Shown: piece after piece, positions 1 to 9,893 of the stretch
Position numbering within the stretch: the first letter of the stretch is position 1
Layout of the letters: each line of letters opens with the position of its first letter
Origin: Anisus vortex
Taxonomy: Eukaryota > Mollusca > Gastropoda > Planorbidae
Length of the DNA stretch: 64,000 bases
Direction: 5' to 3'
Assembly: GCA_949126835.1 (NCBI GenBank)
Contig: OX421498.1
Span: 35,619,799-35,683,798 of the forward strand
Translations under genes and position numbers: made by a program
The notes under the pieces: model-generated
Told to the model about the DNA's origin: nothing
Database searches by the model: none
What the model saw: the letters and a program-made list of their open reading frames with translations, nothing else

Positions 1-396
1 TAACAATATTGTTTGGTTTAATATATTTTACATATCCATTAAATTACATCTCAGTTAAACTGAGATCAAAATATAAATAACATTGGCAGGTGTAAGGCCT
101 AAGATACTCATCTTGACTAACAAATGATAATGTTCAGACAATAAATACCTTAAACGCCTAGAAATATAATAGTGTATTTGATATGAATGCAAATAAAAAG
201 GATGCTAATCAAAAACACATTAATTAAATATAAAACGCTTTAACGATTTTCACTACAAATAATCTTCTTTGTTTGTGGCCTTGGTCTTGCTACGGAGCTA
301 AATTAATTGTTCTATCAAAAAAAAATTCTGTTGGCACGCTGAATGGTTTGGAAATCCTAGTTTGGCACACTGTTAGCAAAAGGTTGCCGACCCCTG
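1..396. mobile_element. Right part of a long non-autonomous hAT element (cut by window edge)
   Basis: The segment ends in GGTTGCCGACCCCTG, the inverse of the CAGGGGTCGGCAACC terminus seen on many elements in this window. The interior (a CTCAGTTAAACTGAG palindrome near 50, a GGTCTTGCTACGGAG block near 285, the GGCACGCTGAA block near 334) matches the 1.1-kb elements at 51146-52240 and, inverted, 58793-59987. It shows no coding capacity. The left end and left target duplication lie outside the window. Assignment to hAT rests on the termini and on the 8-bp duplications of sister copies. Confidence 0.75.
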
Positions 397-403
397 CCTG
401 GTC

Positions 404-462
404 TAGAGGACTAACATAGTGTTTCAAGGTATCAAAAAGCAGAAATATCACAGTAAGCGTTC
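404..462. repeat. MITE-A fragment, left of the LTR retrotransposon
   Basis: The block GTGTTTCAAGGTATC...GAAATATCACAGTAAGCG matches the right part of the intact MITE at 20552-20857 and stops where the LTR begins. The rest of the MITE continues at 7329. The two pieces are one older MITE split by the retrotransposon. The exact left limit is uncertain because a hAT element abuts it. Confidence 0.7.
459..462. repeat. Target-site duplication of the LTR retrotransposon (left)
   Basis: GTTC directly precedes the 5' LTR and recurs directly after the 3' LTR at 7329-7332. The intact MITE copy at 20820-20850 has this stretch only once, which supports a 4-bp duplication. Confidence 0.85.
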
Positions 463-1138
463 TGTCATGTATATTGTTTTTCCAAGAATTGGAACACGCA
501 ATGTTTATTCCTCTCTCTCTCTCTTTTCTTACTACACACCATATTAGGACGTTTAGTAGGAAAATAAAAGGTTCTAGGTAATGTTGGGATTCTGTGTTGA
601 TCTCAAATTCTCAGAGTCTGGGAACGACTCATTATTTAATAGGGGAAGTTCCTATCGTTTTTGTTATGAGTTTTGTAATGATACCATGATTTTCACCCCT
701 ACTGGTAATGGGTCTATCCCTTGCACCACTCGGATAGTATTTAATGATTTGTTTTGTCTGAAAGACGGAGAGTTTCAAAATATGTTCCTTTGAGAACGTT
801 TGTGTTTGCGCTATTTTATTCTAACTGTACATAATAGATATATTGTATATATTGAACATACCACCTGAAATAAACTATCAACAACAGTTACACTGAAGCT
901 TCCTTGTCAAGTTACTATTCTATTATGTTGAATACATTACTATAAGATTTATCTACTACCATAATGTACAAGAAAGGAAATGTTGGAATACAAATACTGA
1001 ATTTGTGCCCAGGACTATAAGAAGAGTTCGTGTAATACTGAAACATAAATACTAATAATTAAAGTCTCCCCTAGGACTAACGAGAATTATCAGCAAGATC
1101 TACACAGCTCTGGCCACAAGGGGATTGTGGACGTAACA
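463..1138 (+). repeat. 5' LTR
   Basis: 676 bp, TG...CA ended. It matches 6653-7328 except for three single-base differences (near 820, 837 and 937). It contains AATAAA at 869-874 and a TATA-like AT run just before it (831-850), so promoter and polyadenylation signals could lie close together. A 70-codon open frame at 581-793 occurs identically in both LTRs; I see no reason to call it a gene. Confidence 0.95.
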
Positions 1139-1140
1139 AA

Positions 1141-1315
1141 ATTTGGTGGTCTCGCCCGGTATATTTGAGTTCTACTTTTCCTGACCTAGGATTGACAAGA
1201 TTTGGTAGTCTCGTTCGGTAGATTTGAGTTCTACTTTTCTTGATCTAGGATTGGAAAAAATGTGTTGATCTCGTCTGGAAAATTTGAGTTATATTTTTTT
1301 CCTGACCTATAAATA
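1141..1315 (+). repeat. Three degenerate ~60-bp tandem repeats in the leader, starting at the primer-binding site
   Basis: Units start near 1141, 1200 and 1259. Each has a TTGGTGGTCTCG-like block, then ATTTGAGTTCTACTTTT, then a TGACCTAGGA-like block. The first overlaps the primer-binding candidate and the others are progressively diverged. Confidence 0.7.
1144..1161 (+). promoter_or_regulatory. Candidate tRNA primer-binding site
   Basis: TGGTGGTCTCGCCCGG begins 5 nt after the LTR. It starts with TGG, as expected for pairing to a tRNA 3' CCA end. Read as a tRNA complement it implies an acceptor strand ending CGAGACC plus discriminator A. The tRNA species cannot be named without a search. Diverged versions recur near 1200 and 1260. 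Confidence 0.55.
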
Positions 1316-1559
1316 TTTTGTGACATTAGTAGTACTGAGAGCGGCATATTTGTGTTTCGTTTTCTAGGACTGTGAAACTATTCTTTTTAAAAAGAGGAGA
1401 GAACTGGTTTGCGTTTTTATTCCTTGGGAAGTGTGAAGATTCCACGAAGTGTTTAATATTGAATTGTGCAAATTTCTGGACAAATCGTAAGTTGGAACTT
1501 TATATTTTATTATACAATATATACTACTCTACTACAACAAATATTTCGAACGCTATACT

Positions 1560-4500
1560 ATGGCTTCGAATATATCAAGTGAGGAACTTAATGCCATGTC
1601 ATTTGCTGAACTAAAAGAATTAGCTGAGTCCTTTGGGATTGAGGCAGGACAGGCAAGACCTAATCGTAATCGTTTGACCAAAGAAATTATGACATGTTTG
1701 AACGGGCAGAATGCCATGAACATTGGTAGTGTAGTTGAAGTGGGACAGAACGATATCAATGAAGGTTATGTAGCTCCCAGTGGGGGCGAGGTAATTGCCC
1801 ACGGAGACGAGGTAAGAAATATGTCATCTAGATCATCAAACAATGATGAAGATGAAGGGTTGAGTGAAAACCTAAAATTCCAATTAGCTATGAAGAGAAT
1901 GGAATTGGAAAGAATTAGGATAGAAATTGAAAGCAGAGAAAGGATAGAGATGGCACGCATGAACAGACCTGACCATCGTAGGGACAGCAATGGTATGGAT
2001 ATCAGCGCAATGAAGCAACACTTGCCTATATTCAGAGAAGAAGATGTTCAAGATTTCTTTTTGCTTTTTGAGAGGATAGCTGTAGATTATCAGTTCCCTG
2101 ATGATAAGATGGCTTTATTGTTAAGGTCAACTCTCAACAAAGGAAAAGCATTGGACGTAGTGTTGAGTTTAACACCCGAGGAAATAAATGACTATGAAGT
2201 AATCAAAGATAGGGTGCTAAAAAGTTATTCCCTGACACCAGAAAAATATAGAAAGCTATTTAGAGACAGAAAGAAGGCATATGATCAAACTCATGTAGAC
2301 TTTCTGAGACAAAAGGAGAAAATGTTAGAACAGTGGCTAAGGTCACAGAATGTAAGTGAGTTTGATAAACTCAAGAACCTAATATTGTTTGAGGAATTCA
2401 ATGATTGTATTCGAGTGGATATTAAAACCCACATCTCAGACCGAGGGGTTGAAGATGTGCATGAAGCTGCTAGATTGGCAGATAACTATGCCATAATTCA
2501 CGCCAGCATAAAGCCATATTATGCTGACAAACCCAAAGTGCACAAACCAGAGCCCAAGGAGGCTAGTAAACCAAAAGAGACAAGTGAAAACAATAATAAG
2601 AACAGTGGTGTAAATAATAATAGTAACTTAGTTCATTTCAGGAAGCAGACAGATGTAAATAAAGCAAAGGTGGTATGTTTCAATTGCAAGAAAGAGGGCC
2701 ACATGAAGAAAGATTGTTGGATCCTTACCAAGAAGCAAGGTGCTATTCTACACTGTGCCAGAGTGCAGAAAGACAGCAAGCAGACAGAAGAAGTGTGCAA
2801 CACAGGGTCAAGAAACTCAAAAGAAATGCGGCCGGCATCGCCCATAGTTGTGGAGTCGATGGTTTTTGAGAACAGTCTATCCAAGGTAAAAGAGAATAGC
2901 TGTACTCGATCTATTATGCTTTCAGAAGGCCGTGAGGAACAGATGGTTCCTGAAGTCCCGGAAGAGGACGACTCATCCGATTTTCGACCCTTTGTCTACG
3001 AGGGGACAGTGTCGACAGAAGTCGATGTACTCAGCAAGAAGAAAATACAGATATTACGTGACACGGGTTCTGCTGTCAGCGTGATCCTGGAGGGCAGTGT
3101 GCCGTTAACAGATGCCACCAGTACCGGTGAGTCTGTTGTGCTGAGAGGTGCTAGTATGGAGGCTGTGGAAGCTCCACTGCACAGAATAAAACTCGAGTCG
3201 GATATTTGTACAGGTAACATCGTAGTGGGAGTGTGGCGCGCACTACCCGTCAAAGGCGTTTCCATGATATTAGGAAATGACATTATGGGCGGCAGAGTCA
3301 CTGTCGAGCCCATGGTTAAAGTGTTGGAGACAAAGATGGCGGAGGACAAAAACCTACGTCCTGCCAATGAACGCCCAACATGTGCACTGACAAGAGCAAT
3401 GCAGAAAAAGAAGTCGGTAAAGACTCCTGCTACGCCGTGTAGTGCAACGAAAGATGTGTTTGTCTGTTCTGAAGACACACATGCGAATGAAACAGTGATA
3501 ACAGAAACACCTGACATCGATTTAAGTGCTACGTTCTTTGTTGAACTAACAACTGGTGATGCAACCGAGAACGATAACATTTTGTCACCAAAGCAGAAAT
3601 TGGTGAAAGAACAATTGAATGACGAAGTAATAATGCAACTCAGAATGAAAGCTGTTGATGAAAAGACTGCAGATGCAATGGCGGAATGTTTCTACATGAA
3701 AGATGAAGTTATGATGAGAAAGTCGAAACCGCTCAACTCAGGTACAAACGAGTGGGACAGTATTCACCAGATTGTAATACCTAAGTGCTATCGTCAAGAT
3801 ATACTGCGTATGGCGCATGATCTTCCTTTCGCTGGTCACATGGGAGTCCGAAAAACGCACCACCGTATCCTCCCTTACTTCTACTGGCCAGGACTGAGAA
3901 GAGATGTCGAACAATACTGCAAGACTTGCCACGTATGCCAAATGGTAGGACGTCCTAACCAACGAATTCCTGTCGCTCCACTCCAGCCGATACCAGCGTT
4001 CGACGAACCATTCAGTCATATACTCATTGATTGCGTGGGCCCGTTGCCGAAAACAAAAGCCGGTTTTCAATACCTGCTCACAGTCATGTGTTCATCCACT
4101 CGCTTCCCGGAAGCCATTCCGTTGCGGAACATAACAACAGTGAAGGTGGTAGACGCCCTGACAAATTTCTTCACACGTTATGGCCTACCGAAGACAGTAC
4201 AGTCCGACCAGGGGACTAACTTTACTTCGAACATTTTCAAACAAGTCATGGAACAATTAGGGATAAGCCATAGGCTATCAAGTGCCTATCATCCTGAGAG
4301 CCAGGGAGCTCTGGAAAGGTTTCATCAGACATTAAAATCGATGCTTAAAAAGTACTGTTATGAAAACGAGAAAGACTGGGATAAGGGTGTGCCTTATGTA
4401 CTGTTCGCTGCAAGGGAGGCCACTCAGGAATCCCTGGGGTTTAGCCCATTCGAACTTGTGTATGGACACTCAGTCAGAGGTCCGTTGAAACTTCTACATG

Positions 4501-5192
4501 AAACTTGGCTAACGGACAGTGAACCGATTGGACTTTTGTCATATGTAGATAAATTTAAAAATAGGCTTTATCATGCTTTTAACCATGTGAAGATTCATTT
4601 TCCACAGATGCAGGAGCGTATGAGACAGAACTATGACCGTAAAGCTACAGCTAGAACTTTTGCACCAGGTGACAAAGTTCTTGTGTTTCTACCTTTGCAA
4701 AATCAGCCTTTAAGTGCAAAGTTTAGTGGACCCTATGAGATAGAGTCAAAGCTTGGCGAGGTCAATTATTTGATAAAGACTCCTGACCGGAGACAAAAGC
4801 AGAGGGTATGCCATATTAATTTGCTTAAGCCCTATGTTTCCAGGGAAAAGAGTAAACCACGGGAGGTCCCCATGATTTCATTAGCTAGAGTCCCGACGGA
4901 TTTATCTAGGATAGAATATAAGTTTGCAGAAAGTAAACTTAATAATACAGATGCCCTTAAGAGTTTAGATACAAGGCTAGAACATCTTCCGGTAGAAGAT
5001 AAGGAGAAGATTATTGAGCTGGTACATGAATATAAGTCACTGTTTACAGATGTTCCCAGGAGGACACATCTAATAGAACACGATGTAGTATTAACTGAGG
5101 GTGCCAGGCCAATTAAACAGCATCCATATAGGGTTAACCCCATCAGACTTGAGCATATTAAATTAAATGTAAAGTATAATGTTAGAAGATGA
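1560..5192 (+). CDS. Gag-protease-integrase polyprotein with truncated RT start, 1210 aa
   Basis: One open frame of the LTR element. Residues about 150-310 form a helical gag capsid region; in Gmr1-like elements the homologous capsid part is the known source of vertebrate SCAN domains. A CCHC zinc knuckle (C-X2-C-X4-H-X4-C) lies at 373-386. The retropepsin active site DTGS is at 501-504. Integrase follows: zinc-binding H753, H760, C790 and C793 (H-X6-H-X29-C-X2-C), then catalytic D824, D883 and E919 with DD35E spacing, then a GPY/F module at about 1055-1060. From about residue 1145 the frame enters the N-terminal fingers of reverse transcriptase and is lost at a one-base slip near 5178. Gag and integrase motifs look intact, so those products may still be functional. 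The ATG at 1560 is the first long-frame start after the leader; 1593 (ATG) is an alternative. Confidence 0.9.
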   Translation: MASNISSEELNAMSFAELKELAESFGIEAGQARPNRNRLTKEIMTCLNGQNAMNIGSVVEVGQNDINEGYVAPSGGEVIAHGDEVRNMSSRSSNNDEDEGLSENLKFQLAMKRMELERIRIEIESRERIEMARMNRPDHRRDSNGMDISAMKQHLPIFREEDVQDFFLLFERIAVDYQFPDDKMALLLRSTLNKGKALDVVLSLTPEEINDYEVIKDRVLKSYSLTPEKYRKLFRDRKKAYDQTHVDFLRQKEKMLEQWLRSQNVSEFDKLKNLILFEEFNDCIRVDIKTHISDRGVEDVHEAARLADNYAIIHASIKPYYADKPKVHKPEPKEASKPKETSENNNKNSGVNNNSNLVHFRKQTDVNKAKVVCFNCKKEGHMKKDCWILTKKQGAILHCARVQKDSKQTEEVCNTGSRNSKEMRPASPIVVESMVFENSLSKVKENSCTRSIMLSEGREEQMVPEVPEEDDSSDFRPFVYEGTVSTEVDVLSKKKIQILRDTGSAVSVILEGSVPLTDATSTGESVVLRGASMEAVEAPLHRIKLESDICTGNIVVGVWRALPVKGVSMILGNDIMGGRVTVEPMVKVLETKMAEDKNLRPANERPTCALTRAMQKKKSVKTPATPCSATKDVFVCSEDTHANETVITETPDIDLSATFFVELTTGDATENDNILSPKQKLVKEQLNDEVIMQLRMKAVDEKTADAMAECFYMKDEVMMRKSKPLNSGTNEWDSIHQIVIPKCYRQDILRMAHDLPFAGHMGVRKTHHRILPYFYWPGLRRDVEQYCKTCHVCQMVGRPNQRIPVAPLQPIPAFDEPFSHILIDCVGPLPKTKAGFQYLLTVMCSSTRFPEAIPLRNITTVKVVDALTNFFTRYGLPKTVQSDQGTNFTSNIFKQVMEQLGISHRLSSAYHPESQGALERFHQTLKSMLKKYCYENEKDWDKGVPYVLFAAREATQESLGFSPFELVYGHSVRGPLKLLHETWLTDSEPIGLLSYVDKFKNRLYHAFNHVKIHFPQMQERMRQNYDRKATARTFAPGDKVLVFLPLQNQPLSAKFSGPYEIESKLGEVNYLIKTPDRRQKQRVCHINLLKPYVSREKSKPREVPMISLARVPTDLSRIEYKFAESKLNNTDALKSLDTRLEHLPVEDKEKIIELVHEYKSLFTDVPRRTHLIEHDVVLTEGARPIKQHPYRVNPIRLEHIKLNVKYNVRR

Positions 5193-5398
5193 CATAGGAG
5201 GAAAATGTGATAGCAAATGGTCTACACCCTGTGTGATGGTACCAAAAGCCGACCACACACTGCAGTTTTATAGAGACTTTGGGAAATTAAGTAATTTGAC
5301 AAAGACCGACTGGTATCCCATTCCCGTATCATCGACAAGATAGAGACTAGAGACAACTTCACAGCTGATACTCTATCTCGGGTGCTACATGATTGACT
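5178..5398 (+). pseudogene. Broken remnant of RT fingers joined to the RNase H C-terminal end
   Basis: After a one-base slip the RT homology continues in another frame (a VMVPKAD box near 5237 and a TKTDWYPIP box near 5300). At about 5340 it jumps, through a stop, to a short NFTADTLSR box typical of the last helix of Ty3/gypsy RNase H, ending in a stop near 5396. The palm with its catalytic aspartates, the thumb and nearly all of RNase H are absent. This is an internal deletion plus small frame errors. Confidence 0.85.
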
Positions 5399-6652
5399 GA
5401 ATAACCCTATACTTCTTTTTCAGATCATCTCACTTATTCATTAAGAATGTGTCATGATAACCTATCATTCGTTTGAATTTTGATTATGGAATACCTATAG
5501 AATACTTGTATCATACAGAAGTCAAGTCTTTTGAAAGTATTAATAATTTTTATAATCATGTATGATATTGATGTTCTGATATATTTTAAATTCATTTGAT
5601 TCAATTCATTTTATTATGGAAAAGAAATTCCATTTAAATTTTGATGCACTATGCAATAAATATATATGCATGTATTTACTTGATATGGATGGATGAAAGT
5701 TAATTGTCATTGCATGCAATTAAGTGGGAAACTTTAAGCTAATTGATTTATTATCTTGTATTATTTTAGTTAATGAATGGAACTAAATAATAATATGTAC
5801 AATTTTTATCTTAGAAAGAGATGTAATATCAATTGGTATAAATTAATAGATAATACTGGAAATCTATTGCCAAATTGTTATATCATGGTAATAGAATAGG
5901 AAAAACTAGTGGATATTCACTATGTTGTATATAGGTTGTTATATATTCCATATATCCGGGAATGGAGGGAAACAAAGGTACCTAAAGGTGTGCACTCATT
6001 CAACCCTGAACAATCTTTTATATTAAACTTTCAAATTAGCCAAAAACGCATAATAGTGGATTACATTTTAATATTGAGATTACTGTAGTAATCGTAACTA
6101 GAGCGTATTTTCTCCTCATATTTGAGAAAAGGGGAAGTATCATCATCTTAGGTATGCACCCTGTTAATGTCAAGTTGACACTGTAATTTAAAGGGGAAGT
6201 AACCTATAGTTTGATTCGAGTTATGTATTACTTATCTTTTGGTTGGTATATTAGAAGTAAACTGTTGAAAATTGACAGAGTTTGAGCAATGTTATATTTG
6301 TTTAAATAGATTAAGACTTTTTTGCAAATTTTTGGTGGAAATCCACACAACTGTACATAGTTAAAATAAGAATGACTAGAATATTTTTGAATTATTTGTA
6401 CTTGTTGAGACATTAGTTAATATTAATATTAACGGGGAAATATTTGTCCATCACGTTATAATCACAATTACCATTGGGTAGTGACACTTTTTATAATTTA
6501 GTTGTGCCAGTGAGCCATGTTTGCTTAAATTGTCTTATAATCTTCCATTGATTGATGGTTGTTAAAACGATAGTGTTAAGTACGAAAAATGTACCATGTT
6601 GAGTATTACTTGGGTAATTATGGTACATTATTTCTTTCATTGGGTGGGGGCG
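5399..6652 (+). other. 3' untranslated region of the LTR element, ending in a purine-rich tract
   Basis: About 1.25 kb of AT-rich sequence without a recognisable reading frame or env-like gene. It ends in TGGGTGGGGGCG at 6641-6652, directly before the 3' LTR, where the plus-strand primer (polypurine tract) is expected. Confidence 0.7.
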
Positions 6653-7328
6653 TGTCATGTATATTGTTTTTCCAAGAATTGGAACACGCAATGTTTATTC
6701 CTCTCTCTCTCTCTTTTCTTACTACACACCATATTAGGACGTTTAGTAGGAAAATAAAAGGTTCTAGGTAATGTTGGGATTCTGTGTTGATCTCAAATTC
6801 TCAGAGTCTGGGAACGACTCATTATTTAATAGGGGAAGTTCCTATCGTTTTTGTTATGAGTTTTGTAATGATACCATGATTTTCACCCCTACTGGTAATG
6901 GGTCTATCCCTTGCACCACTCGGATAGTATTTAATGATTTGTTTTGTCTGAAAGACGGAGAGTTTCAAAATATGTTCCTTTGAGAACGTTTGTGTTTGCA
7001 CTATTTTATTCTAACTGTACATAATATATATATTGTATATATTGAACATACCACCTGAAATAAACTATCAACAACAGTTACACTGAAGCTTCCTTGTCAA
7101 GTTACTATTCTATTATATTGAATACATTACTATAAGATTTATCTACTACCATAATGTACAAGAAAGGAAATGTTGGAATACAAATACTGAATTTGTGCCC
7201 AGGACTATAAGAAGAGTTCGTGTAATACTGAAACATAAATACTAATAATTAAAGTCTCCCCTAGGACTAACGAGAATTATCAGCAAGATCTACACAGCTC
7301 TGGCCACAAGGGGATTGTGGACGTAACA
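6653..7328 (+). repeat. 3' LTR
   Basis: Direct copy of the 5' LTR with three substitutions in 676 bp, the same termini, and AATAAA at 7059-7064. The host GTTC duplication follows at once. Confidence 0.95.
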
Positions 7329-7358
7329 GTTCCATCTTATTATAGTCTTTGATTAAAC
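7329..7358. repeat. MITE-A fragment right of the LTR element (with right TSD 7329-7332)
   Basis: GTTCCATCTTATTATAGTC and the bases after it continue the MITE interrupted at 462. The same string, with minor changes, forms the right inverted repeat of the copy at 20552-20857. Confidence 0.7.
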
Positions 7359-7858
7359 ATTGTGACAGAAGCATTCGGAGGTTCCAACTAGGCTTTTTGT
7401 TCCCCAAAGTTTATCTTTAAAAAAAAAATAGCGATAACAGCATTTATTTGCTGTTTGTGTTTCGAGCTAAGGAAATATATTGATGTATAAACAACCGCAT
7501 TTATTCCTTCTAATCTGTTTTATTTCTGTATTATCTTTTGATCTCTGACTCATTGTCTGCCCCCGACCCCCCTATTATCTAAAGCACAACAGGAAACAAT
7601 AATATTAAGGGGTGGAAGCTGAGGAGAGATAAAACGTATGAAAACAAACAGAAACAGATAAAACAGATTGAATTCTTCTACAAGAATTGGGATCAACGAT
7701 ATTTCCACGATAATCAATAACAACACAGTAACAACACTCATGTTTACTGTATTGAACATTTTCTCACATTGAAATTTTAGTTTTTAACGAACGAACAAAA
7801 AAAAAAACAATATTATAACCTTTTATAGTGTTTCTATCATTTATTATGCAGATTAGGG

Positions 7859-8065
7859 CAGTGGTCCGCAACCTTTTCCTAACGGTGTGCCAAAGTAAGA
7901 GCTCTAATTCTTTCAGCGTGCCAACGGTCTAAAAGTCAAGCTGCTCTGGCACTATGTTTATTTGTAAAAGAGATTAAAATTCCTATTTCGGAGGTCTTCC
8001 ACGTGCCACTGCAAATCGCCATGTGTGCCAAGTCAGGCACGCGTGCCGTAGTGTGTCAACCCTTG
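7859..8065. mobile_element. hAT MITE (207 bp)
   Basis: Ends CAGTGGTCCGCAACC and, inverted, GTGTCAACCCTTG. The interior carries the diagnostic GGCACGCGTGCC and TTTCAGCGTGCCAA blocks of the family. Flanks GATTAGGG and GATAAGGG are a 7/8 match, consistent with the 8-bp duplication made by hAT transposases. No coding capacity. Confidence 0.85.
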
Positions 8066-8252
8066 GATAAGGGCATTGTAGGAAATCATGAAGAAAACTA
8101 TTGAGGGTGAGAGATTTTTTCAACCAAAGCATGATCGGGTGAAAAACAATTACTTTGCTTGTGGTTTTTCTCTAGTTGTTGGGTACTAGACACATACACT
8201 TGAGGGTATTACACCTGAGTGGATTCAAGTGTCAAAATTTGAGGGATTTACT

Positions 8253-8317
8253 TGCGGAGGGATTTGAGCCTAAAACATCCTGGATTAGCCACCACGCGAT
8301 CTACCTCACGAGCCTAC
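8253..8317 (-). repeat. tRNA-like sequence, probable SINE head
   Basis: On the minus strand a GGCTCGTGAGGTAGATCGC-like A-box region is followed about 45 nt later by GGCTCAAATCC, a B-box-like block. I cannot fold it into a full cloverleaf. A tRNA-derived SINE fragment is the likeliest reading. Confidence 0.35.
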
Positions 8318-8640
8318 ATAACTAAAAAAAAAAAACAACAACAAGAAACAAACACAGCAAACAAAGAAATACACAAACAATCACGTCAGCTGTGTCTAAT
8401 TTCTAAACAGCTGATTCGCCGTGCTAATTGCTGGTGTTGTGGGTGTGTGTGTATGTATGTTTGTTTCTAGTTTCGCCCTCAACGTATTAGCAACAAATAA
8501 AACGAAACAAAGAAAGACAACTCTAAAGCTGTACTTTTTTCTTCACTGTCAAATCAATAACTCTGTATCCCCTTGACAATTGTTGAGTATCACGAATTTT
8601 AATAGAATTCTTAACTAGTTTTTGTTCTTTAAGAAATATA

Positions 8641-8652
8641 AACACACACACA

Positions 8653-8690
<38 letters not shown>
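8641..8690. repeat. (CA)n microsatellite
   Basis: About 50 bp of almost pure CA with one CATA interruption. Confidence 0.95.
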
Positions 8691-8691
<1 letters not shown>

Positions 8692-9001
8692 GCAACAGTC
8701 AACATTTCATCAATCACCAACAGTTTATTGTTGTGTTTTTAATTGACCATTTGTCTGTCTGTTCGCTTGTGTACATAGAATGATTATCTTTTTGTTCCTT
8801 TTTCGCAAATTTTTGCTTAAACAAATTCAAGTCTCGATGAAATAGATAAAAAGGAATTCTTTGTTAAAATGTTTATATTAAATATCCGAAAATTGATCGG
8901 TCTTCAATAATACAAAACAGATACATTGAGGAAGATATAATAGAAATAAAACGCCATTATTTTATGCGCAGCACCATCACCAATTTACTCTAGACTATCT
9001 C

Positions 9002-9458
9002 TTAAAGACCAAGTGAAGAGCTTTTTATCAAAATTGAGTTAACATTTGATTTTGATAGTAAATAGTGTATTCAGTATCTGAATGTTAAAAAAAACATTTA
9101 TACAAAATATCAAAGATACATTTTAAGTAATTAGTTCAATATTTGCACTTAAATGTGTGTGTTTTTCGGATGATTACTCCAAATCTCGTAGCCATTTGAG
9201 ATGTTTTTATTTCCGGCAATATAGGAAAGTGACGTAACATAAAGGATTCCGACTAGGAAAAATGAATATTGTCACGTGTTATGAATCTATTGCCACATGT
9301 TTTGAATCTTTTCCCGGTTCTTATTTTTAACAAAATGGTTAAATATAGATTTATAGCGTCTATTTTTATTTATTTATTTCCCTTGTGATACGTCACTGCC
9401 GTATGAGGCTATTCCAAATCTCGTTCCTTTGAGAAAAACCTCTTCACTTGGTCTTTAA
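9002..9458. mobile_element. MITE-C, TTAA-flanked inverted-repeat element (457 bp)
   Basis: TTAAAGACCAAGTGAAGAG at 9002 is mirrored by CTCTTCACTTGGTCTTTAA at 9440-9458. The TTAA at each outer edge suggests a TTAA target as used by piggyBac-type elements, although the inner terminus is not a typical piggyBac CCC start. No coding region inside. Confidence 0.7.
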
Positions 9459-9692
9459 TTCTTTTTTTTTTGCGCCCCATAGTCAAAACCAGTTATTATA
9501 CATATGTTTTGTTTTTTTTTTTTGTTTTTTTTCAAAAAGAAAAGTACATGTACTCAATGAAAATGTTTACTGAGGTGGATGCGTTTAGCAATAATATTTA
9601 AAGGCTTTTATTTCACGATTCCGGAGTCTAATGCAATCTTTTTTTTTAGTTCGTGCAATCTCTCGGACAACCGGACCATCTTTTGGAACACG

Positions 9693-9893
9693 TGCAACAT
9701 CTGAAGCCGGCTGGTCCAGCGGTTAGTTCACCGGACTGTCAACAAAAAACCAACGGACAGGTCGCGGGTTCTATCCCTGCCACCGGCGGATCCCTGTCGC
9801 CCTGCAGGAGTTTTGGGCCTAGTGGACGTAATAATCTTCTATCTAGAAGGAACGTCTGTAAACTTATAAGAAGTTAGTGTATTTGTGTCCTCA
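9693..9893 (+). mobile_element. tRNA-derived SINE (SINE-B) with a LINE-like 3' tail
   Basis: The head has GGCTGGTCCAGCGGTTAG (A-box-like) and GGGTTCTATCC (B-box-like), the spacing of an internal RNA polymerase III promoter. The tail CGTAATAATCTTCTATCTAG plus GAACGTCTGTAA nearly matches the 3' ends of the LINE copies at 16398-16592 and 33610-33832. This suggests mobilisation by that LINE. A second, inverted copy of the head is at 59216-59336. Confidence 0.75.

Larger units (their letters stand above)
463..7328 (+). mobile_element. Ty3/gypsy LTR retrotransposon with integrase before RT (Gmr1-like order), RT/RNase H deleted
   Basis: This 6866-bp element has 676-bp direct LTRs starting TGTCATG and ending CGTAACA, a GTTC duplication on each side, a primer-binding candidate 5 nt after the 5' LTR and a G-rich tract before the 3' LTR. 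The LTRs differ at only three positions, so insertion was recent. The internal region reads gag, zinc knuckle, protease, integrase, then the start of reverse transcriptase. Integrase ahead of RT is unusual for Ty3/gypsy; it is the known arrangement of the Gmr1 clade. Most of RT and RNase H, including the catalytic YxDD box, is missing between about 5345 and a short RNase H C-terminal remnant. The copy therefore cannot make its own RT and would need help in trans. Clade placement is inference from domain order. Confidence 0.93.

Noticed and set aside
581..793. 70-codon frame present in both LTRs (581-793 and 6771-6983)
   Set aside because: It is identical only because the LTRs are near-identical copies. 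No domain, signal peptide or family resemblance was seen.
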